Of a stretch of 64,000 nt of DNA, positions 7,541 through 15,612 are shown in pieces. The stretch is from Burkholderiales bacterium RIFCSPLOWO2_12_FULL_61_40 (lineage in GTDB: Bacteria; Pseudomonadota; Gammaproteobacteria; Burkholderiales; Burkholderiaceae_C). The DNA lies in assembly GCA_001770935.1 (NCBI GenBank), contig MESI01000085.1:1-64000 (forward strand), written 5' to 3'. The position numbers and the translations under genes were made by a program. Each line of letters begins with the position of its first letter. Position 1 is the first letter of the stretch. Below the pieces are notes generated by a model. The model saw only the letters and a program-made list of their open reading frames with translations, searched no databases and was not told the DNA's origin.

Positions 7541-7652
7541 TGAAAAAATACTTACCCCAATCTGCTGTGAACCACTTTGTGGATAAGTACCGGGACAAGT
7601 GCCCAAACCCGCGCCAGCCGTGGCTTTGCAGACCGTGCTTAAATTACAGGCA
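7541..7652 (+). repeat. Rep-B copy 2 with DnaA-box sequence
   Basis: A-run, CTTACCCC, CTGCTGTGAACCACT, TGTGGATAA at 7578-7586, CGGGACAAG, CCCGCGCCAGCC, GCAGACCGTGC and TTAAATTA. It forms the left half of a composite with copy 3. Confidence 0.8.
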
Positions 7653-7753
7653 ATCCAGGCCGCTTTTGCGCAGCCCTCCAATGAAGGGGCAAAACTGTGC
7701 TAGGACAATGAACGGTTTATTACCACTGTAAAACCACCTGCCAGGGGTCCAAG

Positions 7754-7844
7754 TTGCCCCCGAAAACTGTGCACACCTTTGTGGATAACTCTGTTCACAA
7801 GCTGCCAAACCCGCGCCAGCACTGGGTTTGCAGCCGGTGCCACC
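7754..7844 (+). repeat. Rep-B copy 3 with DnaA-box sequence
   Basis: GCCCCCGAAAACTGTG, TGTGGATAA at 7780-7788, GTTCACAAG, then AAACCC/GGGTTT arms around CGCGCCAGCACT. It is a second subtype (TGCCCCCGAAAACTG instead of CTTACCCC). It lies 80 bp before the antiporter gene. Confidence 0.75.
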
Positions 7845-7923
7845 GAAATGACCAGCGCTTGGGCGGCATGGAAATCCACCTTGGCACTTACTACACTGCA
7901 ATGCATACACCCGGACCACCGCA

Positions 7924-9183
7924 ATGACTAGCCCCCAATGGTTCCTGTTGATCGGCACCCTGCTCCTGCTGCGGGGGTTGTCGGCCACGCTGCTCAAGCG
8001 TTTGCCGGTGACGCCCGCCATCATTTACCTCGCGGTGGGCTTGCTGGTGGGGCCCAGCGCGCTCAACCTGTTCCACTTCAATCCGCTAAAGGAATCGGCG
8101 CTGCTGGAGGCGCTGACCGAGGTGGCGGTGTTGATCTCGCTGTTTTCTGCGGGCGTCAAAATGCCGGCGCCTTTCAGTTTTGCGCTGTGGCGCGCCCCCC
8201 TGATGCTGGCCACCGTGTCCATGGCGCTGACCGTGGCACTGGTGGCCGCCTTCGCCGTCTTCGTCCTGGGCCTGCCGCTGGGCATGGGCGTGCTCTTGGG
8301 CGCCATCGTCGCGCCTACCGACCCGGTGCTGGCCACCGACGTGCAGATTCGCCACCCCGGCGACCGCGACCAGTTGCGCTTTACGCTGACCTGCGAAGCG
8401 GGCATGAACGATGGCAGCGCCTTCCCCTTTGTCATGCTGGGCCTGGGGCTGCTGGGCCTGCATGGCCTGGGCGACTTCGGCCTGCGCTGGGTGGCGGTGG
8501 AGGTGCTGTGGGCCACCGCAAGCGCCGTGCTCATCGGCGCGGTGGCGGGCATGGTGCTGGCCAGGCTGGGCTGGAAGCTGCGGCGCGAACCGCACCAGCA
8601 TGAACTGCTGGACGATTTCCTGGGCCTGGGTCTGATCGGTGTGGTGTATGGCCTGTGTGTGCTGGTGGATGCCTGGGGCTTTCTGGCCGTCTTCTTTGCG
8701 GCCGTGGCGCTGCGCCAGACCGAACAGAAGCTGGCCCTCAGAAGCCAATCCCGCGGGGATGGCGAGCACCCCCCCAAGGTCAGCGAGGGGGCCCTGGTCT
8801 TCAAGGAGCATCTGGAGCGGCTCTCGGAGATGGTGCTGGTCATCCTGGTCGGCGGCACGCTGTTTGTCGATTCATGGACCTGGGGTGCAGTGGGTCTGGC
8901 CCTGTTCCTGTTTTTGGTGGTGCGCCCGCTCAGTGTGGTCATCGGCTTGGCGGGCACGGACAGCGTTTGGCGGATTCGCGGTTTGGCGGCCTGGTTTGGC
9001 GTACGCGGCGTGGGTTCGCTGTATTACCTGATGTTTGCCATCCAGCAAGGCCTGCCCGAAGCCCTGGCACTGCAGCTGACGCAGATCACCCTGATCGTGG
9101 TGACGCTGTCCATCCTGCTGCACGGCGCCAGCGTGAAACCGCTGATGGCGGTGTTCTGGCGGCGCGGCATACCCCGGCGCTGA
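7924..9183 (+). CDS. Cation:proton antiporter (CPA1/NhaP type)
   Basis: A 419-residue inner-membrane protein with about 12 hydrophobic segments. Family features are TPAIIYLAVGLLVGP near the start, the ion-binding region GAIVAPTDPVLATDVQ (about residues 120-135) and CEAGMNDGSAFPFV (about 158-171), which holds the ND acid pair. It should exchange Na+ or K+ for H+. It lacks a C-terminal TrkA domain. It is monocistronic, between Rep-B copies 3 and 4. Confidence 0.88.
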   Translation: MTSPQWFLLIGTLLLLRGLSATLLKRLPVTPAIIYLAVGLLVGPSALNLFHFNPLKESALLEALTEVAVLISLFSAGVKMPAPFSFALWRAPLMLATVSMALTVALVAAFAVFVLGLPLGMGVLLGAIVAPTDPVLATDVQIRHPGDRDQLRFTLTCEAGMNDGSAFPFVMLGLGLLGLHGLGDFGLRWVAVEVLWATASAVLIGAVAGMVLARLGWKLRREPHQHELLDDFLGLGLIGVVYGLCVLVDAWGFLAVFFAAVALRQTEQKLALRSQSRGDGEHPPKVSEGALVFKEHLERLSEMVLVILVGGTLFVDSWTWGAVGLALFLFLVVRPLSVVIGLAGTDSVWRIRGLAAWFGVRGVGSLYYLMFAIQQGLPEALALQLTQITLIVVTLSILLHGASVKPLMAVFWRRGIPRR

Positions 9184-9306
9184 AAAAAAGAGAAAAATAC
9201 TTACCCCTGCCCGCTGTGGGCTAGCTTGTGGATAAGCATGTTCACAAGCCGCCAAAGCCGCGCCAGCCGTGGCTTGGCAGACCGTGCCTTGTTTTTAGGC
9301 AGCACT
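9181..9306 (+). repeat. Rep-B copy 4 with DnaA-box sequence
   Basis: Starts on the antiporter stop codon. CTTACCCCTGCCCGCTGTGG, TGTGGATAA at 9227-9235, GTTCACAAG, CGCGCCAGCCGTGG, GCAGACCGTGCC, then TTAGGCAGCAC. Confidence 0.8.
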
Positions 9307-9352
9307 GCAGAGGGCGACTTGGAGCCGAGCGAAGTGTGCTAAGGCACCCCGT

Positions 9353-9577
9353 CTAGGGCTTGTCTGGCTGCGCCTGCGGTTCGTACACCAGCAAGTCCCC
9401 CGGCTGGCACTGCAGGTAAGCGCAGATTTTTTCCAGGGTGTCAAAGCGCACACCTTTGACCTTGCCTTGCTTGAGCAAGGACATATTGGCCTCGGTGATG
9501 CCAACATGCTCGGCCAGGTCTTTGGACTTGACCTTGCGCCGCGCCAGCATGATGTCGAGCTGTACAACAATGGGCAT
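9353..9577 (-). CDS. Small XRE-family regulator (YozG-like)
   Basis: A 74-residue single helix-turn-helix protein (LAEHVGITEANMSLLKQGKV), with DTLEKICAYLQCQPGDLL typical of the YozG/YdaS-like group. Members are usually encoded with a DUF2975 membrane protein, as here, 12 bp upstream on the same strand. It probably autoregulates the pair. Confidence 0.85.
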   Translation of the reverse strand: MPIVVQLDIMLARRKVKSKDLAEHVGITEANMSLLKQGKVKGVRFDTLEKICAYLQCQPGDLLVYEPQAQPDKP

Positions 9578-9589
9578 GGTGGCCGCGCC

Positions 9590-10153
9590 CTAGACAAAGC
9601 GGTCGTTTTCTTCGGCCAGCGCCTGGCCCTGCCCGATGACGTCAGCCATCAACCACACCAGCGCCGCAAAGAACAGCGTGAACACATGGTTGGAACTGAT
9701 GCCTACCGACAGCTGGCGCGCGCCGGGCGGGTTGTGCAGCGTGAGCACCACCGAGGTCAGCGCACCCGCCACAATGGCCGCCAAGGCTGCCGCCGCCACC
9801 CATCCCGCAAAGCGGCGCAAGTGGCCGGTGGCCTGGGCGGTAAACACCTGCCCCTGCGCAAACTGCGCAAAGCAGCGCTGGGCCTGCCACAGGCCCATGA
9901 GCAGCATGGCCAGCGGCACCCCCGTTACGGCCCCGCCCACCCAGCGCTGCCACGCCAGCAAAGGCGCCTGGATCGCGTCACTGTGCAGATTGCCTTGCTG
10001 CGCCAATTCAGACGCATCGGTGGTGGCCCAAAAAAGGACCAGTGCCACCGGCAGCACCACCATCAGCCCCACGCAGGCCAGCACCATCTTGCGGCTGATG
10101 CGGCGTATACGTTGCAGGTGGTCGGCGGCGTTGGGTGTCGGGCTTGCGGACAT
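9590..10153 (-). CDS. DUF2975 membrane protein
   Basis: A 187-residue protein with four predicted membrane helices, starting MSASPTP; the longer in-frame extension is not coding-like. The DUF2975 signature is the conserved layout of four helices with AQGQVFTAQATGHLRRF in the second loop. It is cotranscribed with the XRE gene, a recurring unit of unknown role in which the membrane protein may sense or sequester the regulator. Confidence 0.82.
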   Translation of the reverse strand: MSASPTPNAADHLQRIRRISRKMVLACVGLMVVLPVALVLFWATTDASELAQQGNLHSDAIQAPLLAWQRWVGGAVTGVPLAMLLMGLWQAQRCFAQFAQGQVFTAQATGHLRRFAGWVAAAALAAIVAGALTSVVLTLHNPPGARQLSVGISSNHVFTLFFAALVWLMADVIGQGQALAEENDRFV

Positions 10154-10183
10154 CGGTGAACCTCTCAGAAAAATGCTTGTTGA

Positions 10184-10212
10184 TTGACAATATTTTATTG
10201 TTTTATGATAAT
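10184..10212 (+). promoter_or_regulatory. Sigma-70-type promoter for the lipoprotein gene
   Basis: TTGACA at 10184-10189, a 17-bp AT-rich spacer, and GATAAT at 10207-10212; the ATG at 10246 follows by 33 bp. The region is the divergent spacer between the DUF2975 operon and the lipoprotein. Confidence 0.65.
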
Positions 10213-10245
10213 AATTTATCACATTACAGCAGCAACCAACCCACC

Positions 10246-10824
10246 ATGAAACGTCTATTCCTTGTTTTTTTGCTTTGCACCACACTGGCCGCCTGCACCG
10301 GTGTGCCTTTGCGCTCACTCCCCCGCCTGATGCAGTTACCTGGACAGCTGCTGGATGCCAACCCCGCAGATTTCATGGTGGCATTGCAGGTGGATGCGCG
10401 CTTCGTGCCCCCGCCGGGCGCAGTGCCCATGCTCGCCATTGAGCTCACGCCGCGCGACCCGGCGGCGTTTCAGGCGGTGAACAAAAAGCTGCCCCTGCAA
10501 CTGGCGGTGGCATCAGCCGCCACCCTGGGCCTGGAAGCACCTCCCTTGGGGCGGCGCTGGCTGATCTACAGCCTGCCTGCCGCAACCCAAACCGAGCTGC
10601 AGCGCATACAAGCCACGGTGCGCCAGGCCAAGGCCAACCCGAGCTACAAAAGCGGCGGCAACTTGGGCGTGGGTGTGGAGCAGGGCTCCTTGGCCGAGAC
10701 AGCACCCGCTCTGGCCAACACCCGCTGGGAAACCTGGCTGCAAACCCAAAAGGCGGATGGGTTCTTTGAGGTGTGGTCGGGCACACCCGCGCAGTTGCAA
10801 CAGCTGGCGCGCAAAGACAAATAG
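10246..10824 (+). CDS. Putative lipoprotein of unknown function
   Basis: 192 residues. A type II signal peptide (MKRLFLVFLLCTTLAAC) ends in lipobox LAAC, so Cys17 should be lipidated and the protein held in the envelope. The mature part is proline/alanine-rich with no recognised domain; NTRWETWLQTQK near residue 155 and the general layout suggest an envelope accessory protein. A clear promoter precedes it. Function unknown. Confidence 0.72.
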   Translation: MKRLFLVFLLCTTLAACTGVPLRSLPRLMQLPGQLLDANPADFMVALQVDARFVPPPGAVPMLAIELTPRDPAAFQAVNKKLPLQLAVASAATLGLEAPPLGRRWLIYSLPAATQTELQRIQATVRQAKANPSYKSGGNLGVGVEQGSLAETAPALANTRWETWLQTQKADGFFEVWSGTPAQLQQLARKDK

Positions 10825-10859
10825 CCACGGCCATTTCCGCACTTGCGCACTCACCCCGT

Positions 10860-11243
10860 TCAGCCGCCCATGGGGGTGCAGATTTCCACCCAAACCCCGT
10901 CCAGATCGGCCACATAGGCCACGGTCTGGCCCCAGGGCATATGTTCGGGGGCTTGCATCAGCGGCGCGCCTGCAGCCACCGCCCGCGCCACGGCGGCGGG
11001 CACATCCGGCGTGGTGAAGGCGATTTCAAAACAGGGCGATTTGGCGTTCGCGGCGCTGGTGTTTTTGCCCAACTGGGTCATGAGTGTGCGCGAACAAAAT
11101 GCCAGCGAAGTGGCACCGGTGTCCAGCTCGCCAAAATCGCCGCTGTCATGCAAGAACTTGGTTTTGAAACCAAAGGCTTTTTCATAAAAATCGAGGCTGC
11201 TTTTGACGTCTGGCACGTAGAGAATGGTGTATCCGAATTGCAT
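10860..11243 (-). CDS. VOC-family (glyoxalase/dioxygenase fold) protein
   Basis: 127 residues. VPDVKSSLDFYEKAFGFKT at the N-terminus and WGQTVAYVADLDGVWVEIC at the C-terminus are the paired beta-alpha-beta-beta-beta modules. Metal-ligand positions (an early Q or H, and the final E in VWVEI) are present. Family members isomerise, cleave or bind small ligands such as bleomycin-like antibiotics; the substrate is not predictable. Confidence 0.82.
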   Translation of the reverse strand: MQFGYTILYVPDVKSSLDFYEKAFGFKTKFLHDSGDFGELDTGATSLAFCSRTLMTQLGKNTSAANAKSPCFEIAFTTPDVPAAVARAVAAGAPLMQAPEHMPWGQTVAYVADLDGVWVEICTPMGG

Positions 11244-11379
11244 AGGGGCTCCTTGGGTGGGTCAATCGATCACCCCCCGAAGATAGCGGCAGGCGCCGCC
11301 TGTGTCTTGCATAAATCCGACAGAGTGAGGGCGCGGGCGCTGCCCAGCGTAGCCGCCACGGGCGCCGCAAGCCTCACTT

Positions 11380-11437
11380 TTGCTATACTTTTTATAGCTG
11401 CTTGCGCACACCCCATATACCTGAAGGCCTTATTTTC
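11380..11437 (+). repeat. Rep-A copy 10
   Basis: TTGCTATACTTTTTATAGC shows a compensated change of the hairpin (GCTAT/ATAGC instead of GCTAC/GTAGC). It ends 30 bp before the DUF938 gene, co-oriented. Confidence 0.85.
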
Positions 11438-11467
11438 TTGCCAAACACGCCCAGGTAAAATCACCCC

Positions 11468-12109
11468 ATGGCCCAACCCGACTTCAGCCCCTCTGCCGAG
11501 CGCAACAAGCAACCCATTCTGGACGTGTTGCTGCAATATCTACCCGCCCAAGGCGCGGCCCTGGAGATTGCCTCGGGCACCGGCCAGCATGTGGTGTGGT
11601 TCGCCCAGCAGCTGCCCGGCTGGACCTGGCAGCCCACCGAGGTGCACCGTGGTGCCCTCTACAACATCGAGGTGCGCGTAGCGCAGGCCGATCTGTCCAA
11701 TGTGCTGGATGCGGTGCAGCTCGACGTGCGCACCGAGCCCTGGCTGCCCCCTGACCCGCAGACCGCAGCACCCCCGGCCTTTGACCTGATTTTTTGCGCC
11801 AACATGCTGCACATCGCCCCCTGGGAGGCGTGCCCCGCCCTGATGCGTGGCGCCGCGCGGCATCTGGCGCCGGGCGGAAAACTCGTCACCTACGGCCCGT
11901 ATTTTGAAAACGGCGTGCTGCCAGCCCCCAGCAATATGGAGTTTGACCAGAGCCTGCGCGCACACGACGCCAGCTGGGGCATCCGCGCCCTGGAGGACGT
12001 GCAGCGCGAGGCCGCCGCAGCCGGGCTGCACCTGCTGGCGCGCCACACCATGCCGGCCAACAACCTGCTGCTGGTATTTGCGGCTCTTGCGGATAATCGG
12101 GCGCCATGA
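11468..12109 (+). CDS. DUF938 family methyltransferase-like protein
   Basis: 213 residues. The opening PSAERNKQPILDVLLQYLP, motif I LEIASGTGQHVVWFA and FDLIFCANMLHIAPWE are diagnostic of DUF938, a SAM-methyltransferase-fold family. PGGKLVTYGPYFENG is the late conserved loop. The substrate is unknown. The stop overlaps the start of the YeeE gene (ATGA), so the three genes to 12998 form one operon. Confidence 0.88.
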   Translation: MAQPDFSPSAERNKQPILDVLLQYLPAQGAALEIASGTGQHVVWFAQQLPGWTWQPTEVHRGALYNIEVRVAQADLSNVLDAVQLDVRTEPWLPPDPQTAAPPAFDLIFCANMLHIAPWEACPALMRGAARHLAPGGKLVTYGPYFENGVLPAPSNMEFDQSLRAHDASWGIRALEDVQREAAAAGLHLLARHTMPANNLLLVFAALADNRAP

Positions 12110-12579
12110 ACCTTTTCAACTCCCTCTTTCCCCTGGGCTGGCAGCACTATGCGCTGGGCGGGCTGCTCATTGGCGCGGGTGCGGCGCTGCTGTTTGTGCT
12201 GACGGGCCGCATAGGCGGCATGAGCACGGTGTTTTCCAGCACCTGGTCCTATGGGGTGCAACGGCCCTTTTTTCAGCAGGCGCGCTTTGTTGATTCACGC
12301 GGCTGGCGGCTGGTGTACGCGGCGGGGCTGATCCTGGGTGCGCTGGTCTGGTGGCTGGGTTTGGCGGGCGGCGCGCCGCAGTCCACCGCCGTGCCGGTGT
12401 GGCAGCTGCTGGTGGGCGGCTTTTGGGTGGGCTACGGCGCACGCCTGGGCAATGGCTGCACCTCGGGCCACGGCATTTGCGGCCTGGGTTCGCTGCAGTT
12501 TCCCTCGCTCATGGCGGTGCTGACCTTCATGGCCACGGCCTTTCTCACCGCCAATGTCATGGCACGGTGGCTGGCATGA
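12106..12579 (+). CDS. YeeE/YedE transporter, N-terminal half
   Basis: 157 residues with four membrane helices. GARLGNGCTSGHGICGLG (about residues 108-125) is the thiosulfate-relaying cysteine motif of YeeE/TsuA. In many proteobacteria the channel is split into two short proteins, as here. It should admit thiosulfate or another reduced sulfur species through the inner membrane. Both ends overlap neighbours by 4 bp. Confidence 0.87.
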   Translation: MNLFNSLFPLGWQHYALGGLLIGAGAALLFVLTGRIGGMSTVFSSTWSYGVQRPFFQQARFVDSRGWRLVYAAGLILGALVWWLGLAGGAPQSTAVPVWQLLVGGFWVGYGARLGNGCTSGHGICGLGSLQFPSLMAVLTFMATAFLTANVMARWLA

Positions 12580-12998
12580 GCGCGCCCCATAAGACGCTGC
12601 TGCGCGCGCTGGCCACGCTGGTGGCGGGTGCGCTGTTTGGCTTTGGCCTGTCTGTCTCCACCATGGTCCGCCCCGAGGTGGTCTTGGGTTTTCTGCTTTT
12701 TCAGGACTTCGGCCTGATGCTGGTGATGGGTGGCGCGGTGCTGGTGGTGCTGCTGGCTTACCAACTGGCACCCCGGCTGCTGCAACGCCCCCTGCTGGAC
12801 GACCACTTCCACACCCACCCCAGCGTCTGGAACCGCGACACCGCCGTGGGTGCAGCCCTGTTTGGCGTGGGCTGGGGCCTGTGCGGCGTGTGCCCCGGCC
12901 CGGCCATTGCGGCGCTGGGCACCGGCAACTTCGATCTGCTGTGGGCGCTGGGCGGTATCGCCCTGGGCGCGCTGGTGCAGGGACTCAGAGCACAATAG
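12576..12998 (+). CDS. YeeE/YedE transporter, C-terminal half
   Basis: 140 residues with four helices. GALFGFGLSVSTMVRP and GWGLCGVCPGPAIAALGTG (about residues 94-112) complete the cysteine pathway. It begins in an ATGA overlap, so the halves are coupled. No TusA or sulfur oxidation genes lie nearby, so the fate of the imported sulfur is unknown. Confidence 0.87.
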   Translation: MSAPHKTLLRALATLVAGALFGFGLSVSTMVRPEVVLGFLLFQDFGLMLVMGGAVLVVLLAYQLAPRLLQRPLLDDHFHTHPSVWNRDTAVGAALFGVGWGLCGVCPGPAIAALGTGNFDLLWALGGIALGALVQGLRAQ

Positions 12999-13008
12999 GC
13001 GATCTGCC

Positions 13009-13248
13009 ATGGCCAAAAAATTTCCCATCGTCCCCAAACACCCCGAGCGCATCTGCTGGGGCTGCGACAAATACTGCCCTACCGACGGCATGCACTGCGG
13101 CAACGGATCGGAACGCACCCCGCACCCGGCGGAGCTGTTCGGCGACGACTGGCAAGCCTGGGGCATAGACGCCGCGTCGTCGCCTGAGCCTGAGCCTGCG
13201 CCAGGACCGCAAGCACCTCCAGAGCCTCCAGACGACACCCCCGCGTGA
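13009..13248 (+). CDS. DUF3079 protein
   Basis: 79 residues. MAKKFPIVPKHPERICWGCD and YCPTDGMHCGNGSERTPHP match DUF3079, a small cysteine-containing family (CWGCDKYC, MHCGNG). The four cysteines suggest metal binding. The C-terminal third is Pro/Glu low complexity. It lies 10 bp after the YeeE operon and may be its last gene. Confidence 0.8.
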   Translation: MAKKFPIVPKHPERICWGCDKYCPTDGMHCGNGSERTPHPAELFGDDWQAWGIDAASSPEPEPAPGPQAPPEPPDDTPA

Positions 13249-13271
13249 AAGCGTGCTGGCAGCGCTGGCCA

Positions 13272-13372
13272 TTTAAAAAAACTTACCCCAACTTACTGTG
13301 GGCCACCTTGTGGATAAGCACAGGGACAAGCGGCGCAAGCCGCGCCAGCAGGGGCTCTCCACACGGTGCCCA
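13272..13372 (+). repeat. Rep-B copy 5 with DnaA-box sequence
   Basis: A-run, CTTACCCC, CTGTGGGCCACCT, TGTGGATAA at 13309-13317, GGGACAAGC, CCGCGCCAGCA, CGGTGCCC. With copy 6 it repeats the composite layout of copies 2 and 3. Confidence 0.8.
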
Positions 13373-13493
13373 AAATTTCATCAAAACCTGCACCTGGTTC
13401 GAAGGCAAGTTCAACTTTGCCAATGGAGCCCAAATTTGTGCTAGCAAATATGAACAAACAATGACACCCCAAATGGCCCCTCCCAGGCCCTTT

Positions 13494-13585
13494 GAGTTAC
13501 CCCCGCAAACTGTGGATAACTTTGTTCATAACCCTGTCGGCCAGCGGCCAAACCCGCGCCAACACTGGTTTTGAACAGATTGCCT
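13494..13585 (+). repeat. Rep-B copy 6 with DnaA-box sequence
   Basis: GTTACCCCCGCAAACTG, TGTGGATAA at 13511-13519 and TGTTCATAA at 13523-13531, then AAACCCGCGCCAACACTGG. It is the same subtype as copy 3. Confidence 0.75.
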
Positions 13586-13623
13586 GCGAATTGACCACAG
13601 GAACAGCATGGGTACCGAACCCC

Positions 13624-14169
13624 TTAGCGTTGCAACGTTGGCAAAGGCTTCTCGTCCATTTCGATCACGCCTTGCATCGCACCTTCGGCGTCCACCACCC
13701 GATGCAAATAGCTGTAGCCCACGCGCCACTGGCCCGGCCCGCATTGCAAAGTCACCGTTTTGTCGTTCAGCCGGATCACCTGGCCTGTGCGTTGCTGTTG
13801 GTCACGGTCCAAAAAACCCACCACATCCCCGATGGCGACCTCGTTGCGCCCCAAACCTTGTGGCTTGTGCTCCCGAATTTGCACGTCCGCGCCATCCAGG
13901 TTGAAAGCGGCGTAGGAAATGATCCACTGCTTGCCAATGTCCAGCTCCAGAATGACCGCCTGCTTTCTGCGCAGCTCCAGCACCTGCCCCCGCTTGAGCG
14001 CATTGGCCTGGAAATCAAAATACTGCACCATCTGCCCCACTTGCAAGCGGGCTTGCACCGCCTGCAGCCACCGGGGCTCGTCCAGCACCCGGTCAATGGC
14101 CGCACGCATACGGTACAGATCAAAGGCAGAGGCCTGGTTCAATGTTTTGATGATGTCTGAGAAATTCAT
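13624..14169 (-). CDS. Hypothetical protein with SH3-like beta segments
   Basis: 181 residues starting MNFSDIIKTLNQASAFDLYR; upstream in-frame sequence is Rep-B and not coding. Two segments, VGQMVQYFDFQANALKRGQV and IGDVVGFLDRDQQQRTGQV, look like tandem SH3/KOW-type barrels, with HRVV near the end. No named family is recognised. It is cytosolic, between Rep-B copies 6 and 7. Confidence 0.65.
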   Translation of the reverse strand: MNFSDIIKTLNQASAFDLYRMRAAIDRVLDEPRWLQAVQARLQVGQMVQYFDFQANALKRGQVLELRRKQAVILELDIGKQWIISYAAFNLDGADVQIREHKPQGLGRNEVAIGDVVGFLDRDQQQRTGQVIRLNDKTVTLQCGPGQWRVGYSYLHRVVDAEGAMQGVIEMDEKPLPTLQR

Positions 14170-14216
14170 GGTCGCGGGCCTGCTGAGGTAGGCCAAAACT
14201 ATAGCCGGTCTCACTT

Positions 14217-14320
14217 TTAAAAAAAACTTACCCCCAATTCCTGTGGACCACCTTGTGGATAAGCACGGGGACAAGCCGCGAAACCCGCGCCCATGCTGGG
14301 TTTGCCAGGGGTGCCTGTCC
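14217..14320 (+). repeat. Rep-B copy 7 with DnaA-box sequence
   Basis: A-run, CTTACCCCCAATTCCTGTGG, TGTGGATAA at 14254-14262, GGGGACAAGC, AAACCC/GGGTTT arms, GGGGTGCC. It is the last copy in the window. Confidence 0.8.
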
Positions 14321-14419
14321 ATTGCGCTACCTTTGGTTGCACAAATACCTCTGCCCTTTACCGCCGCGATACATGGCAGGTCGACCATGAAGGCTTATTC
14401 ACCACAAGGAGAACCCTCC

Positions 14420-14827
14420 ATGAAATCCACTGCCATCGTTTGCGCCATTGTTGCGGCCAGCTTCGGCTTCAGCTCTGTCTCGTTTGCGCAAGGCGATCAC
14501 CGGCGCGACAGGGGTGATGACCGCCATGACCGAAACGACCACCGATATGAGCAGCCATATTACAAACACCACGACACCCCCCGTTTTGACCAACGCGAGG
14601 GACGCTGGAACGAGCGGCGGGATTACTACAACGCGCGTGGGCCCAGATTCAGTCGGGGCCGCTACATTCCCTACGAATACCGTCACCGCCATTACGTGGT
14701 AGCAAATTACCGCATGCACCGGCTGCCACCCCCGCCGCGCCACCATGCGTGGGTGCAAGTGGGCGCCGACTATGTATTGATTGCCGTTGCCACGGGCCTG
14801 ATCGCCAACATCATCCTCAACCACTGA
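14420..14827 (+). CDS. RcnB-family periplasmic protein
   Basis: 135 residues with a Sec signal peptide (about residues 1-24, cut after SFA), a His/Asp/Arg-rich middle and the RcnB-type end: GRYIPYEYRHRHYVVANYR, HRLPPPPRHHAWVQVGADY, VLIAVATGLI. RcnB proteins are periplasmic and modulate nickel/cobalt homeostasis. No rcnA is adjacent. AAGGAGA lies 8 bp before this ATG, which decides the start. Confidence 0.82.
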   Translation: MKSTAIVCAIVAASFGFSSVSFAQGDHRRDRGDDRHDRNDHRYEQPYYKHHDTPRFDQREGRWNERRDYYNARGPRFSRGRYIPYEYRHRHYVVANYRMHRLPPPPRHHAWVQVGADYVLIAVATGLIANIILNH

Positions 14828-14830
14828 GCC

Positions 14831-15550
14831 TCAAAACAGCGTGGGGCTTGCTGGGGGCGTATGTACAGCACCCGCGCGCGGGGCGGGCGCACCCACCAGC
14901 TCACTCGCCGGGGTGGCGCGCATCATGCGGTGCGCTTCATCGGGTGTGGCGTGCAGCCAGGCCTGGTACTGGTCGGGCGCAATGAGGACGGGCATGCGTT
15001 TTTCATCACCGGGGCGGTGCATACGCCCCATCAGCGGGTGGCCATCGGCATTGACCGTGAGCAGGGTAAAACTGGTGGTGATTTCACCGCTGCCGGGGTC
15101 TACCCAGTGCTCCCACAGGCCCGCTGCGGCAAAGGGCTGGGCATCGGAGCGGGCAATGCGCCAGCGCACGGAGTGGCCGCCGTGCTGCGCCGTGTCCTCC
15201 CAGCAGGGCTCATAAAAATGGTCCATCGGGGCCAGCGCCCAGTGCCGGTCGCGCCAGGGACCGCGAAAGCTGGGTTTGGTGGCCGCTGTCTCACTGCGTG
15301 CGTTGTAGGTGCGCCGCCCCAAATCTTTGGCCTGTGCGGCGTCTTTGCACCAGCGGGGCACCAGGCCAAAGCGGGCCACCACACATTGCGGCGCACCATG
15401 GTCAGCAAGCCCTGCCGCGTCCAACAGCACGATGGGGGCGGGATACCCAGGAAAAGTCTCTTCGGGCCATGGCGCCTGCGGCAATTGCGCCACACCCATC
15501 CGATCCATCAGAAAGCTGGCGCGTGCGTTGGGGGTGTAGTTGGTGCACAT
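14831..15550 (-). CDS. yedK: SOS response-associated peptidase (YedK/HMCES family)
   Basis: 239 residues. The obligatory MCTNYTP start supplies Cys2, which crosslinks to abasic sites in single-stranded DNA. Other family residues are NARSET, YEP (FYEPCWE) and the late HRPGDEKRMPVLI histidine region. It protects abasic sites during replication. It converges with the RcnB-like gene 3 bp away and diverges from the ferredoxin. No clear LexA box was identified. Confidence 0.9.
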   Translation of the reverse strand: MCTNYTPNARASFLMDRMGVAQLPQAPWPEETFPGYPAPIVLLDAAGLADHGAPQCVVARFGLVPRWCKDAAQAKDLGRRTYNARSETAATKPSFRGPWRDRHWALAPMDHFYEPCWEDTAQHGGHSVRWRIARSDAQPFAAAGLWEHWVDPGSGEITTSFTLLTVNADGHPLMGRMHRPGDEKRMPVLIAPDQYQAWLHATPDEAHRMMRATPASELVGAPAPRAGAVHTPPASPTLF

Positions 15551-15612
15551 GGCGGCATTGTCGCGCCACCCGTATTTCCCTTACCATTGGTCCGTTTTTC
15601 CTCTGCCCACCG

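Noticed and set aside
5600-14320. Replication origin
   Set aside because: DnaA boxes are present, but no dnaA/dnaN, no AT-rich unwinding element, and the boxes are spread singly among genes as part of a repeat.
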